Source of the DNA: a virus
Length of the DNA stretch: 64,000 nt
Strand: one strand, 5' to 3'
IMG/VR virus record: IMGVR_UViG_3300046513_000134
Location: 1 to 64,000 of that record
Below the pieces are notes generated by a model that was not told where the DNA came from, searched no databases, and was given only the letters and a program-made list of their open reading frames with translations. The position numbers and the translations under genes are program-made. Below, one piece after another: positions 1 to 7,542 of the stretch (position 1 is the stretch's first letter; each line of letters starts with the position of its first letter).

Positions 1-802
1 AGTGGGTGGACACCATGTAATTTATCGGCACGCCCTTTTTGTGTAGCCCCGAGCCAGCGAACCCTTTCTGGAACAGTTCGACCACGTCCTGAAAGTTCCT
101 CACGGACGTCGTACGCCCGGCAAACAGCACGTTCAGCCCCTTGGATACATCTTTTGCGTTGTTCGAGAGCCGCGTCAATTTCACGGGCACGGCTTCCTTC
201 ACCTTCGATTTCAATCGAATGACCTCGGAGGGCACCAGATAGTCCCTCGCGATCTTGTTCAAGAAGGGCCAAGACCAGAGATTGTTCATCACCACCCCCA
301 GTGAGGATAAGTATGCGGCCAAGCTGACGATGTCCATGTTGCCACAGATCGCCCAGCTCACCGTCTTGCGGAAGGAGAACATCGGCATCTCCTCCAGCCC
401 GATGATCCCCTTGTAAGTCCCCTCGTAGAACGGCACCTCCCGATGCAGGTGCGCCCGCATGTTTGGGATCTGGCCGATCCTCGACGTCAGGATGAAGTCG
501 TAGTCCCAATAGGGCGAGTAGCCGGGTGACAAGACGTCCAAGAGGGGGTCGGTAAGCTTGAACAATTCTTCCACTCGGTCGCCAGTGACATACGGATAGG
601 GGATGAGTTTGACCCTGTCCGGGAACTTGTTCAGCCATGCCATGTCCTCCTCGTTCTCTTCGGCTGACTTCGGGTAAAGCATGTAGAAGAAGGCGCTTGG
701 ATCGACGGCACTGATGTCGGCAATCAGCTTCTGAAACAGGAAAGCCGTCGAACAACGCGACGGCCTAGCTGTGTAAACTGGATCAAGGAGGAACTTGGTC
801 AT
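1..802 (-). CDS. Glycosyltransferase-like protein, 3' end cut by window edge
   Basis: An open frame runs from ATG at 802 to the left edge without a stop (about 267 codons seen). Its ATG overlaps the stop of the upstream 70-aa gene (ATGA), which supports the start. The visible part begins MTKFLLDPVYTARPSRC and contains NVLFAGRTTSVRNFQDVVE near residue 230, which resembles the 'FxGR' element opening the second Rossmann half of GT-B transferases. Its neighbours are an aminotransferase and a sugar epimerase. I infer transfer of a phage-made or phage-modified sugar; the acceptor is unknown. The family assignment is moderate because the C-terminus lies outside the window. Confidence 0.6.
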   Translation of the reverse strand, partial: MTKFLLDPVYTARPSRCSTAFLFQKLIADISAVDPSAFFYMLYPKSAEENEEDMAWLNKFPDRVKLIPYPYVTGDRVEELFKLTDPLLDVLSPGYSPYWDYDFILTSRIGQIPNMRAHLHREVPFYEGTYKGIIGLEEMPMFSFRKTVSWAICGNMDIVSLAAYLSSLGVVMNNLWSWPFLNKIARDYLVPSEVIRLKSKVKEAVPVKLTRLSNNAKDVSKGLNVLFAGRTTSVRNFQDVVELFQKGFAGSGLHKKGVPINYMVSTH

Positions 803-1011
803 CGGGGCATCCCGTCAATCATATGGCGAACCATTTCCATCGCCTGATTATAGTCGAAAAGATTGGTCCCAACGGGTTCTGCCTTCCTTGGCCAAGGCGT
901 GTTCTCATTGAACGTCTTCTGGAAGCTGATGCCGCCATCGGGGTTAAAGTTCTCCGGCAGCTTCCAACGCAGAAACTGTTCGGCCATGTGTTTGATCTGG
1001 TCTTCAGTCAT
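799..1011 (-). CDS. Small conserved phage protein, 70 aa
   Basis: The 70-residue protein begins MTEDQIKHMAEQFLRWKLPE and ends MVRHMIDGMPR. Short proteins of this pattern (MTEDQIK..A..FL.WKLPE.FNPDGGI) are common in tailed phages of proteobacteria and have no known role. It is coupled on both sides: its start overlaps the stop of the 69-aa gene and its stop overlaps the start of the glycosyltransferase-like gene. Confidence 0.8.
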   Translation of the reverse strand: MTEDQIKHMAEQFLRWKLPENFNPDGGISFQKTFNENTPWPRKAEPVGTNLFDYNQAMEMVRHMIDGMPR

Positions 1012-1217
1012 TCGAACTTACCCTTGTAGTGTTCGAGGGCTTGCCGGCCTTCGAGGGTGATTTGGCTGTGGAGGAGGTGGGCACGCTGGATCAGCTTGTT
1101 GCCAGACAGCCACGTGTAATGATTGGCCCTGATCTTCAGGGCCTGCTCATTGTGGGCTATGCCGTCCGCGTATTTCTTCAGGGCGGCGTAGCGTTTCTCG
1201 GTCATCGCCCCCTTCAT
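1008..1217 (-). CDS. Hypothetical protein, 69 aa
   Basis: A small basic, probably helical protein (MTEKRYAALKKYADGI...). Its ATG lies one base after the stop of the aminotransferase gene (TGACATG) and its own stop overlaps the next start as ATGA. I do not recognise it; tight coupling is the main evidence that it is translated. Confidence 0.65.
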   Translation of the reverse strand: MKGAMTEKRYAALKKYADGIAHNEQALKIRANHYTWLSGNKLIQRAHLLHSQITLEGRQALEHYKGKFE

Positions 1218-1218
1218 G

Positions 1219-2277
1219 TCAGTCGAGCCCCAGAATGAAGCGTTCGATGGCAGACTGCGACCAGCCGGCCATGCTCTCGTGCAGCGGCAGGCAGATATGG
1301 CCGAAGGCGATCTTCAGGGCGTTCGGGTACTGGTTATCGTCGGCAGCGTTCCGTCGCAGCCCTAGCGCCACGTCGAGCTGATCCGTGCGGGCGTAGACCT
1401 TGCCCACCTGTCGCTTGGCCTTGAAGTCGGCGTCCACGATGTAGCGATACCAGTTGGTCTCGTCCCATGTGACCAGCGGTTCCACGATCTTGGCCAGCTT
1501 TTCCGCGACGATGGCGCGCTGGGCCATGATGGTGTCTAGGGCTCGAAGCTGATGTAGAGCGACGACGGCCGTCCATTCGTCCATACGGAAATTAAAACCT
1601 TCGCCGTATTGGATGACGTCCCACCCGAAGGGGCTGGTGGCGTCGCGGAACTTGCCGTAGTTGCGGAACTCGCGAAGGAACGCCGCGTGATCGACGTCAT
1701 CCGTGACGACAATACCGCCTTCGCCTCCCGGAACTGCCTTCGTCGGATACAACGAAAAAACAGTCGGGCCAAACTTACCGAGGGTTCCTCTTCCGACGCC
1801 AAGGGCATGGGCTCCATCCGTGACGAATTTGAGGTGATGATTACTGGCAATCGACGCCGCGTCAAGATAGTGGGCTTGGTCAAAACCGCCGCCGACTGGC
1901 GTGTAGGCCAGTACCCGGGTCATGGAGGCGAGGGTCTTGTCCTTCAGCAGTTTCTCGGTGTGCTTGAGATCGAGGCAGAAGTTCTGCGGGTCGGCGTCTG
2001 CGAGGATTACCGAGTGCTTTGCTTCCTTGGCCATGGCCCCGGTGGCGAAGAAGGTATTGATCGGCACCAGCGCCGCCTTGTGGGGCAGGTTGAGGGCGCG
2101 GTAGACGGCGAACAGGGCAGTGCCGGCCGAGTTGAAGGCGATCGCCGGGACGCCATACAGCTTCTCGACTTCCTCCTCCAATAAACGGACAAAGGGGCCT
2201 TCAGTGAAGACCCCGCTGTCCAATACCCTTTGCCAGTCCTCGTGAATGGCCTTGTGATTGGCTGTTATCGTAAGCAT
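1219..2277 (-). CDS. DegT/DnrJ/EryC1-type PLP-dependent sugar aminotransferase
   Basis: A 352-aa protein of the nucleotide-sugar aminotransferase family (fold type I, PLP). Visible features are the N-terminal 'GPFVRLLEEEVEKLYG' entry, the FNSAGTAL substrate loop, DGAHALGVGRG (the Asp contacting the PLP ring) and SLYPTKAVPGGEGG with the Schiff-base lysine, followed by RNYGK. Such enzymes aminate NDP-keto-sugars using Glu or Gln. An upstream in-frame codon at 2310 exists, but ATG 2277 has AAGG six bases upstream and follows the epimerase stop by one base, so I chose it. The neighbouring epimerase and glycosyltransferase suggest an amino-sugar pathway. Confidence 0.88.
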   Translation of the reverse strand: MLTITANHKAIHEDWQRVLDSGVFTEGPFVRLLEEEVEKLYGVPAIAFNSAGTALFAVYRALNLPHKAALVPINTFFATGAMAKEAKHSVILADADPQNFCLDLKHTEKLLKDKTLASMTRVLAYTPVGGGFDQAHYLDAASIASNHHLKFVTDGAHALGVGRGTLGKFGPTVFSLYPTKAVPGGEGGIVVTDDVDHAAFLREFRNYGKFRDATSPFGWDVIQYGEGFNFRMDEWTAVVALHQLRALDTIMAQRAIVAEKLAKIVEPLVTWDETNWYRYIVDADFKAKRQVGKVYARTDQLDVALGLRRNAADDNQYPNALKIAFGHICLPLHESMAGWSQSAIERFILGLD

Positions 2278-2278
2278 C

Positions 2279-3223
2279 TCATACCTTGTGTGAGTAAAAA
2301 CGCATTGCATTGTCCAAGTGCTCGGATGGGAGCTGGATCATGTAGTTGATCGTGGCCCGCACCGAAGCGGCGAAGTCGTATTCCGTGGTCATCCCGACGC
2401 TGTCCCAATAGTCCATATTGGCGACGAGATTGACCCCCTCCTTTTCCCCATTGCGCATCTTGACATTGTTGATCCGCACCGGGGGTTCTCCGAGGACGCG
2501 GGCCACTTCGTCGCGGATGACGACGGCCGCATCATTGCAAGATATTGCACGGCCAGAGCCGAGGTCCACGATCTTCTCGGACCGGCCGAGGTGGCGGATG
2601 GCGTGCACCGTGAAGCGGGCCAGATCGCGCGTGTCAATCGGGTCGATGGTCTGGCTGCCGTCGCCGTAGACTTCGAGGTCCTTGCCGTACATCGCCAGCA
2701 TGATCATCATCGGCAGGAACTTGCGGACCGGGTAGAGATGCTGGTACGGGCCGACCGCGTTGAGCCAGCGCACCGTCGCCACTTCCATACCGTATTGCTG
2801 CTGGTAGAGCTGGCCGAGCAGTTCCCCCGAGTGCTTGGTCAGGGTGTAGCTGTTCTCGTAGTAGCCGTCGAAGTGCGGCTTGGCTACGTTGTAGACGCGC
2901 TTGACCTTCGCATGGCGGCAGGCGTCGAGGACGTTATTCGCACCAACGATGTTGACGTCACAGGCGAGGGACGAGATTGGAATGAGTTCAGATGTGCCGA
3001 GGATACCGGCCAAGTGGTAGACTTCATCACAGCCCTCGAAAGCAGCCAGCAGGGAGTTCAGGTTGCGGATGTCGGTGTAGATGAACTTGGTGTTCTCGCC
3101 CATCGACGCCTGTGGCGGAACCACGTCCACGATGACGATCTCCGTCCCGGGCTCCTTGTTCTGTAGGTACAGCATAAGGTTCGTCCCTATGAAACCAGAT
3201 CCGCCTGTGATTGCGACGCGCAT
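2279..3223 (-). CDS. Extended-SDR NAD-dependent nucleotide-sugar epimerase/dehydratase
   Basis: A 314-aa Rossmann protein. GGSGFIGTNL at residues 7-16 is the GxxGxxG dinucleotide motif, YHLAGILG is the usual strand-4 element, and YTLTK supplies the catalytic Tyr-Lys pair. IDPIDTRDLARFTVHAI is typical of UDP/dTDP-sugar epimerases and dehydratases. It probably supplies the keto or epimerised sugar that the adjacent aminotransferase uses. The gene contains one exact TGCAA-N4-TTGCA site. Exact substrate is not predictable from sequence. Confidence 0.88.
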   Translation of the reverse strand: MRVAITGGSGFIGTNLMLYLQNKEPGTEIVIVDVVPPQASMGENTKFIYTDIRNLNSLLAAFEGCDEVYHLAGILGTSELIPISSLACDVNIVGANNVLDACRHAKVKRVYNVAKPHFDGYYENSYTLTKHSGELLGQLYQQQYGMEVATVRWLNAVGPYQHLYPVRKFLPMMIMLAMYGKDLEVYGDGSQTIDPIDTRDLARFTVHAIRHLGRSEKIVDLGSGRAISCNDAAVVIRDEVARVLGEPPVRINNVKMRNGEKEGVNLVANMDYWDSVGMTTEYDFAASVRATINYMIQLPSEHLDNAMRFYSHKV

Positions 3224-3226
3224 GTG

Positions 3227-4396
3227 TTAGCCCTTTTTCCAAAGAAACTGGCGGAGGTCATAGAGTTCGTGGACGTCCGCCATTACATCCCACGTCAGTT
3301 TGCTATAGGTCTCTTCCGTGAGACCAGCAATCTCTGATCGCGCCATCGTATAGGCGATTTCCTGTTTGACAATGAGCTTATTCACACCTTCGTCGGCTAT
3401 CCCCAAGTCTGGTGACACCATAGATGCATCCTTGAAGAAGGTAATCGCCCCGAGGGCCTTCTGGATCTTGCCGTTGTCGATCCCGTAGGGCTTGAACAGT
3501 TCCTGCATCTTGTCGGTCTTGGCCCAGCGCAGCAGCGCCGAGCGGCCAATCGACGTGTGCTGGTCGAGGGCGCAGTTCGGGACCGTCGTGTAGACATCCT
3601 CGAACTGGTTGATCATGCGGGTTTCCAGCGGCTCAGTCTGCGGTGGGGTTAGCGGTATCATGGTGTAGCCCGCGCCGAGGCACATCTGGGCGGTGATGAT
3701 CTGGCCGAAATGGATGTCGTCGTTCTGCCGTTCAAAGACGATCGCCGCTGCCAGCCCCATCGCCTTGGTCTCGAAGCTGTCCTTGAGGATGCGGATCACC
3801 GTCTTCAGCAGTTCGACGTTGCCGTGCCGGCACTTCTTGCGCAGGGTCCGCAGCGCGGCGAACTGGTAGTGGGGGGCAGCATGCGTCAGCATGTCGGTCA
3901 GCACCTTGTCCGGGTTCTCGACAGAAGTCGCGTCCATCTTGAGGACATCGACGTAGACGTTCAACTGGCAGCCGAAGCGGTTCTTCGGGGAGCGGGCCAG
4001 CCGGGCGATCAGCCCCCGGGCCAGTGTCAGCTCGTTGATCTGGATCTGCTGGCGGAAGGTCTTCAGGCACATCATCAGCGCCAGAGCGGTCATCTCCAGC
4101 ACCGGAAAGCCGATATCCTCCCCGGCGACGAGGGCGAGGCAGTCGAAGGCCTTCTTGTCGTCCTCCATGTACATCCGCTGGAAGTGGCTCCACGCCAAGG
4201 CGGGCAGTCCACGGCGCATGCACTTCTGGAAGGAGGAGCGGTGGATCTCCCAGTCGAACGGGCCGTCCGCGATGTTCTCAGCCCCCGACAGTTTCATGTT
4301 GAAGGCAGAAGACCATGCATGGGCCTCGGCTATCCAGTTCTGGATGATCAGCCGCGATGAGCTGATTTCAGTGGCGGCGTTAAACATGTCGGTCAT
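3227..4396 (-). CDS. RarA/MgsA C-terminal-domain-like protein without ATPase domain
   Basis: A 389-aa mostly helical protein. Residues about 50-110 (HRSSFQKCMRRGLPALAWSH... LALVAGEDIGFPVLEM) resemble the post-AAA+ tetramerisation region of bacterial RarA/MgsA, where a 'KsmRgsd.dAAlywlaRml... l..iASEDIG' pattern occurs. No Walker A or B motif is visible, so if the relationship is real this is the helical half alone. The start overlaps the stop of the RapZ-like gene as ATGA. A role in replication-fork handling would be inference only. Confidence 0.6.
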   Translation of the reverse strand: MTDMFNAATEISSSRLIIQNWIAEAHAWSSAFNMKLSGAENIADGPFDWEIHRSSFQKCMRRGLPALAWSHFQRMYMEDDKKAFDCLALVAGEDIGFPVLEMTALALMMCLKTFRQQIQINELTLARGLIARLARSPKNRFGCQLNVYVDVLKMDATSVENPDKVLTDMLTHAAPHYQFAALRTLRKKCRHGNVELLKTVIRILKDSFETKAMGLAAAIVFERQNDDIHFGQIITAQMCLGAGYTMIPLTPPQTEPLETRMINQFEDVYTTVPNCALDQHTSIGRSALLRWAKTDKMQELFKPYGIDNGKIQKALGAITFFKDASMVSPDLGIADEGVNKLIVKQEIAYTMARSEIAGLTEETYSKLTWDVMADVHELYDLRQFLWKKG

Positions 4397-4722
4397 AGGG
4401 CTCGATGCTCGATCTTGGCTTGGATGTTGAAGTCAGAGAGGCGGTCGCGCAGCAGCTCAGCCAGCGCCACGCTCCGGTGCCGGCCCCCGAAGCAGCCAAA
4501 GGCCACGGTCAAGCCACGTCGGGCGGCTTTCTCGCCCAGTGCCAGCAGGGGTGGGGTTAGGTCAGACTTCCAGACGAAGTCCTGCACCATCTTGTTCTTG
4601 CCGGTCTGTTCCCGCAGGTGGTAGACGCTGTGGGGGTTGGGCAAGTTTCGGCAGTCGATGACGACGTCGGCGTCCTCGGGTACTCCGGTGTATTTGTAAG
4701 AAAAACTGATAATCGAGATCAC
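4393..4722 (-). CDS. RapZ C-terminal-domain-like protein
   Basis: A 109-aa protein beginning with GTG (GGAGG six bases upstream). VIDCRNLPNPHSVYHLR and VAFGCFGGRHRSVALAELL match the two signature stretches of the C-terminal half of RapZ ('D.RFLPNPy/h...' and 'IGCTGGqHRSV..aE.L'). In enterobacteria that domain binds sRNA and glucosamine-6-phosphate and controls glmS expression. Here the kinase-like N-terminal half is absent. It is the first gene after a strong promoter with a perfect palindrome over its -35, and it heads the sugar cluster. Confidence 0.8.
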   Translation of the reverse strand: MISIISFSYKYTGVPEDADVVIDCRNLPNPHSVYHLREQTGKNKMVQDFVWKSDLTPPLLALGEKAARRGLTVAFGCFGGRHRSVALAELLRDRLSDFNIQAKIEHRAL

Positions 4723-4763
4723 TGCAGCCCTCCGTGGTTGTCGGTGATTTGGGGAGTGATCCG

Positions 4764-4791
4764 ATTATAAAGGGTAGACCTTGTAGTACAA
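4764..4791 (-). promoter_or_regulatory. Sigma70-like promoter of the sugar/RapZ operon
   Basis: On the minus strand TTGTAC (4786-4791), a 16-bp spacer and a perfect TATAAT (4764-4769) lie about 40 bases before the GTG start at 4722. The perfect inverted repeat CCTTGTA-G-TACAAGG (4780-4794) covers the -35, suggesting repression. Confidence 0.75.
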
Positions 4792-4794
4792 GGG
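4780..4794. promoter_or_regulatory. Perfect palindromic operator candidate over -35
   Basis: CCTTGTAGTACAAGG is a 15-bp perfect inverted repeat (7-bp arms, one central base). It sits between the XRE-regulator gene and the RapZ-like gene and overlaps the -35. The XRE protein encoded just upstream is the obvious candidate ligand, by proximity only. Confidence 0.6.
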
Positions 4795-4806
4795 TTTTCG
4801 CGCTGT

Positions 4807-5100
4807 TTATCGCACGCCCAAGATGCGGTCGGCAGCCAGTTTCGAGCGGCTGTGGGCATCGGTAAAGATGGAGTTCTGGCGGTTCATCGCCTCTTTCTTG
4901 TTCTCGGCCGTGATCGCGTCCAGCTCGTAGCCCAGAACCTGAAGGATGGTTTCCACGATCTCAATCGCGACGCCTGCATGGCCGTCCTCCAGCTTGCGGA
5001 GGGTCGAGCGATTGATCTTGGCATACGACGCCAGACGGCGTTGCGACATGCCCTGCGCCTCGCGCAGTCCCTTAATCAGTTGGCCCCAAAAGCTTGCCAT
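4807..5100 (-). CDS. XRE/Cro-type helix-turn-helix regulator, 97 aa
   Basis: Residues 5-60 (LIKGLREAQGMSQRRLASYAKINRSTLRKLEDG.. ILQVLGYELD) form a clear five-helix HTH_3 domain with the MSQ..LA recognition pattern. A basic C-terminal tail follows. The gene overlaps the acetyltransferase gene upstream by 29 bases and is followed by a promoter carrying a palindrome, so it may autoregulate or control the sugar operon. Family assignment is firm; the target is inferred. Confidence 0.85.
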   Translation of the reverse strand: MASFWGQLIKGLREAQGMSQRRLASYAKINRSTLRKLEDGHAGVAIEIVETILQVLGYELDAITAENKKEAMNRQNSIFTDAHSRSKLAADRILGVR

Positions 5101-5548
5101 GTTCTGCCCCGGTTTCGCCTAGATCGATAACGTACCGGTAAGTGGCCAGCGAGGCGTGGCTGCGGTCGAGAATGTCGATCAGGACGTCATCATCCGCAGG
5201 CACGTCGATAAAGAGTTCGGAGCAGCCGAACCGTTCCAAGTAGGCTTTCGCTTCCTTAAAAAGCATACCGAAGACGCCAAGTTTGCGACTGCTTGGCTCG
5301 ACGTAGATCAAGGTGATCTTCGCCGCTTCGGCAAACCCAAGAACGGTGTAGGTCATGAGCCCAATCACTTCGCCCTTGCCGGTGACCGCGTAGAATGCCG
5401 CCGACGAGTTTGCCACGGTAGACAGAAACTGGTGATCGATTGACGATAGGACACCCTGAGCCACGGCTTCAGCGAACAGCCCTTTTGCGTCGCTGGTAAG
5501 CACGTTTGCTGCGTGTCTGATCGTCACTTCAAGCACCGAGACCTCCAT
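5072..5548 (-). CDS. GNAT-family N-acetyltransferase
   Basis: The 158-aa form starts MEVSVLEVTIRHAAN at 5548; a longer frame to 5599 exists, but it would translate through the palindromic GTGCAA-N4-TTGCAC site at 5557-5572. Motif A of GNAT enzymes is visible as ITLIYVEPSSRKLGVFGMLF, followed by KAYLERFGCSELFIDV. The substrate is unknown. Phage GNATs can modify host proteins or small molecules, but nothing here decides that. Confidence 0.75.
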   Translation of the reverse strand: MEVSVLEVTIRHAANVLTSDAKGLFAEAVAQGVLSSIDHQFLSTVANSSAAFYAVTGKGEVIGLMTYTVLGFAEAAKITLIYVEPSSRKLGVFGMLFKEAKAYLERFGCSELFIDVPADDDVLIDILDRSHASLATYRYVIDLGETGAEHGKLLGPTD

Positions 5549-5556
5549 GTCCTGCT

Positions 5557-5572
5557 GTGCAATAAATTGCAC
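5557..5572. promoter_or_regulatory. Dispersed palindrome site (GTGCAA-TAAA-TTGCAC)
   Basis: An exact copy of the recurrent motif, 9 bases upstream of the preferred ATG of the acetyltransferase gene. At this distance it would lie in the leader or initiation region of that gene. Confidence 0.75.
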
Positions 5573-5649
5573 CGCATTCCGGTTTTGCATAATGAGCAAT
5601 CGGTGAATGCGGTGCCAAAGTCAATGGGTATAAATCCGTCACCAACAGA

Positions 5650-6000
5650 CTAATTTATCGTTGGCCCAGTAGGGAACCCGGGGGTTTTTCCGTCCAGTGC
5701 CAAGTGTGTCAATAATCCCACATAGTCGGACAGTGCCGCATGCGACATCTCCAGATCGTCGTCGGGCTGCAACCCCTTGTCAGGGAACACCAAGGCTGCC
5801 GCCACGGTCAGCAGCAGCGCGTGGATCACTTCGTTCTGGGTCATGTCGAGGGCGTTGACGGCGCTGGCGATTGACGCCCCTAGCGCGGCGGTCACAGCGG
5901 TGCGGCGTTCGGCCTCATCACCGATGCTGACCTGCTGGATGATCGGCGCGAGGGCCATCAGTTCGAAGGCCAGCTTCTGGCCGTGGTACTGCTCTGTCAT
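5650..6000 (-). CDS. Hypothetical helical protein, 116 aa
   Basis: Begins MTEQYHGQKLAFELMALAPI. It is Ala/Leu-rich with amphipathic helices (TAALGASIASAVNALDMTQNEVIHALLLTVAA) and no transmembrane-length charged-free segment. I do not recognise a family. Codon pattern and absence of any competing frame support it; it stands alone with untranslated gaps on both sides. Confidence 0.65.
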   Translation of the reverse strand: MTEQYHGQKLAFELMALAPIIQQVSIGDEAERRTAVTAALGASIASAVNALDMTQNEVIHALLLTVAAALVFPDKGLQPDDDLEMSHAALSDYVGLLTHLALDGKTPGFPTGPTIN

Positions 6001-6168
6001 TTACAATGCCTTTTGCGTGAGTTCGTGGACGGGGGATAGTGCGTTCTGGGCCGTTGAATGGACCCCTGTCCAGAAACCCTCCGTGGTTTTCAAGATAGGA
6101 GATCAGAATATCGGTCGAACTGCAGGAAGACAATCGGATTGTTCAGGATTTACCAGTTAATCGGGTAA

Positions 6169-6648
6169 TCACCGCCGCGATGAAAAGGAGAGCACCAAGC
6201 GCTTCGATGGCTTTGAAGGCGTAGGCTTCGGCTCGGGCACGGGGGCTGCTACGATCCGTGGTGCCGGATAGTCGATCCCAAGCGACGCCTTGGCCAGCAG
6301 ATTGGCCGCGCCCCTGATCCGGTCGGGCATCTTGTCCCATTTCAGGGCGAAGCCGGTTCCAGCTTTCAACTGCTTTCTGTCCACGTAGCTCTTGTGCCAA
6401 TGGTTTATCCTCGAAAAGTTTTCGTCCAACTCGAAGCAGATGCGATCGTACATGGCGTCCGACAGAATGGAAACGTCGCGGACGTAGTAGAGATAGCTTG
6501 CCATCAAATACCACGGAACCAGCAGGTTCTCGGAGCGCTTGATATCGGATCGAGCCATGTCATCAAGGTTGGCGGCTCGGCCCTCCGTGTCCGGTGTCGG
6601 CGCTGGAGGGGCTACGGGGGTAACGCGCGGCTTAAAGATAAGTTTCAC
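6169..6648 (-). CDS. Conserved phage protein, DNA-ligase-domain-Ia-like pattern, 159 aa
   Basis: The central part (LVPWYLMASYLYYVRDVSILSDAMYDRICFELDENF.. HWHKSYVD) resembles the 'YY..d.p..sD..YD.L...L' pattern of the small Ia domain of NAD-dependent DNA ligases, which binds NMN. No nucleotidyl-transfer lysine motif is present, so ligase activity is not expected. The flanks are Pro/Ala/Lys-rich and probably disordered. The start overlaps the upstream stop by four bases. Confidence 0.65.
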   Translation of the reverse strand: MKLIFKPRVTPVAPPAPTPDTEGRAANLDDMARSDIKRSENLLVPWYLMASYLYYVRDVSILSDAMYDRICFELDENFSRINHWHKSYVDRKQLKAGTGFALKWDKMPDRIRGAANLLAKASLGIDYPAPRIVAAPVPEPKPTPSKPSKRLVLSFSSRR

Positions 6649-6917
6649 TTTTGTGTCCTATAAGTCTTAAAACGTGAGATCGCCACGATGTCAATGGCGT
6701 CCCGGTTGACGGAGCGTTCCTCTTCCCGACTGACGATCAGGGCCTCGGGGTCCTGTGGGTCGATGGTGGCGTATAGGCGGATCGCGGAGATTGCGTCGTT
6801 CTCTTTCAGGTGTTTCAAGACCTCTTCCACCGTATTGAATGGCAGCCTGAAATTGCCAAAATAAGGCGTCCCGCGAAACGGGTCGAGCTTCTTGAACCTG
6901 ATATAAAAAAGTGCCAT
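6645..6917 (-). CDS. Hypothetical protein, 90 aa
   Basis: Begins MALFYIRFKKLDPFRGTPYF. It has a mixed alpha/beta composition with no recognised motif. It is coupled to the 159-aa gene by an ATGA overlap. Confidence 0.65.
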   Translation of the reverse strand: MALFYIRFKKLDPFRGTPYFGNFRLPFNTVEEVLKHLKENDAISAIRLYATIDPQDPEALIVSREEERSVNRDAIDIVAISRFKTYRTQK

Positions 6918-6956
6918 GGGTCCAGCCTTGCTGATTTGATTGTAGGTCAGGGGTTT

Positions 6957-7019
6957 TTACCCCAAAGCCGGCCTACGACTGAAGTCTTCATTTCCATAGC
7001 GGTCGTCGCACCGGTCCAT
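6957..7019 (-). CDS. Possible 20-residue leader peptide
   Basis: A short frame (MDRCDDRYGNEDFSRRPALG) begins four bases after the palindrome at 7024-7039. It lies in the gap before the 90-aa gene. It may be a leader peptide or chance; no clear Shine-Dalgarno sequence is separable from the palindrome. Confidence 0.2.
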   Translation of the reverse strand: MDRCDDRYGNEDFSRRPALG

Positions 7020-7023
7020 GCCG

Positions 7024-7039
7024 ATGCAACATGTTGCAC
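7024..7039. promoter_or_regulatory. Dispersed palindrome site (TGCAA-CATG-TTGCA)
   Basis: An exact motif copy three bases after the stop of the 144-aa gene and about 107 bases upstream of the 90-aa gene start. Confidence 0.75.
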
Positions 7040-7041
7040 GT

Positions 7042-7476
7042 TCAGTGGCGGGTCGGCAGGCTGGCTTGGGCCTCCAGCATCTCCATGGCGACCTCCATGT
7101 CAGCTTCCTCGTCCTCGTCGTCCTCGTCATACTCGTCCAGCGCCCCTTCCTCCTCAAGGAAGCCGAAGAGCTTGCGGTAGTCGGCGGCACGCAGCGAGAG
7201 GAAGGTGTTGCCCTTGGCCTGTTCGATGTAGGCGTCGGGGAGGATGCCGTAGAGGCCGTCCCACGGGATGCCTAAGCACTCTCCGGTGGGGTAGACGCCC
7301 TCGACCATCGGGAGCTGGTCAGGGTGCCACGGCTTCTCGTCATAGGCCATGATGATGACGTAGCCCTCGGCGGTGTGTTCAACGCAGCAATCGCAGGGGG
7401 CGTAGGTGACAAACAGGGATCGATCGACCCCCTTCATTTCGGCGCACCAGTAGCAGAAGCGGTTAGGTTGCGGCAT
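7042..7476 (-). CDS. Hypothetical zinc-finger-like protein with acidic C-terminus, 144 aa
   Basis: The N-terminus has FCYWCAEMKG and YAPCDCCVEHTAEG, two paired-cysteine knuckles that could bind one zinc. The C-terminus is a run of Asp/Glu (EYDEDDEDEEADMEVAMEM), as in DNA-mimic or protein-binding tails. Function is unknown. It has its own leader with an inverted repeat at 7505-7520. Confidence 0.7.
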   Translation of the reverse strand: MPQPNRFCYWCAEMKGVDRSLFVTYAPCDCCVEHTAEGYVIIMAYDEKPWHPDQLPMVEGVYPTGECLGIPWDGLYGILPDAYIEQAKGNTFLSLRAADYRKLFGFLEEEGALDEYDEDDEDEEADMEVAMEMLEAQASLPTRH

Positions 7477-7504
7477 GACAGGCCCTCTTACAAAGCACTA
7501 GGGA

Positions 7505-7520
7505 GAGAGTATCCACTCTC
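7505..7520. promoter_or_regulatory. Inverted repeat GAGAGT-N4-ACTCTC upstream of the 144-aa gene
   Basis: A perfect 6-bp-arm palindrome about 30 bases before the ATG at 7476, containing GATACT, a possible -10, on the minus strand. It is an operator candidate only. Confidence 0.35.
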
Positions 7521-7542
7521 GCACGGGAGAAAAGCGACAACT

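Noticed and set aside
1609-2184. Long plus-strand frames opposite the aminotransferase, and many others across the window
   Set aside because: They mirror real minus-strand genes in high-GC DNA, have Arg/Ala/Gly/Val-biased composition, lack ribosome sites and match no family. No plus-strand gene was convincing.
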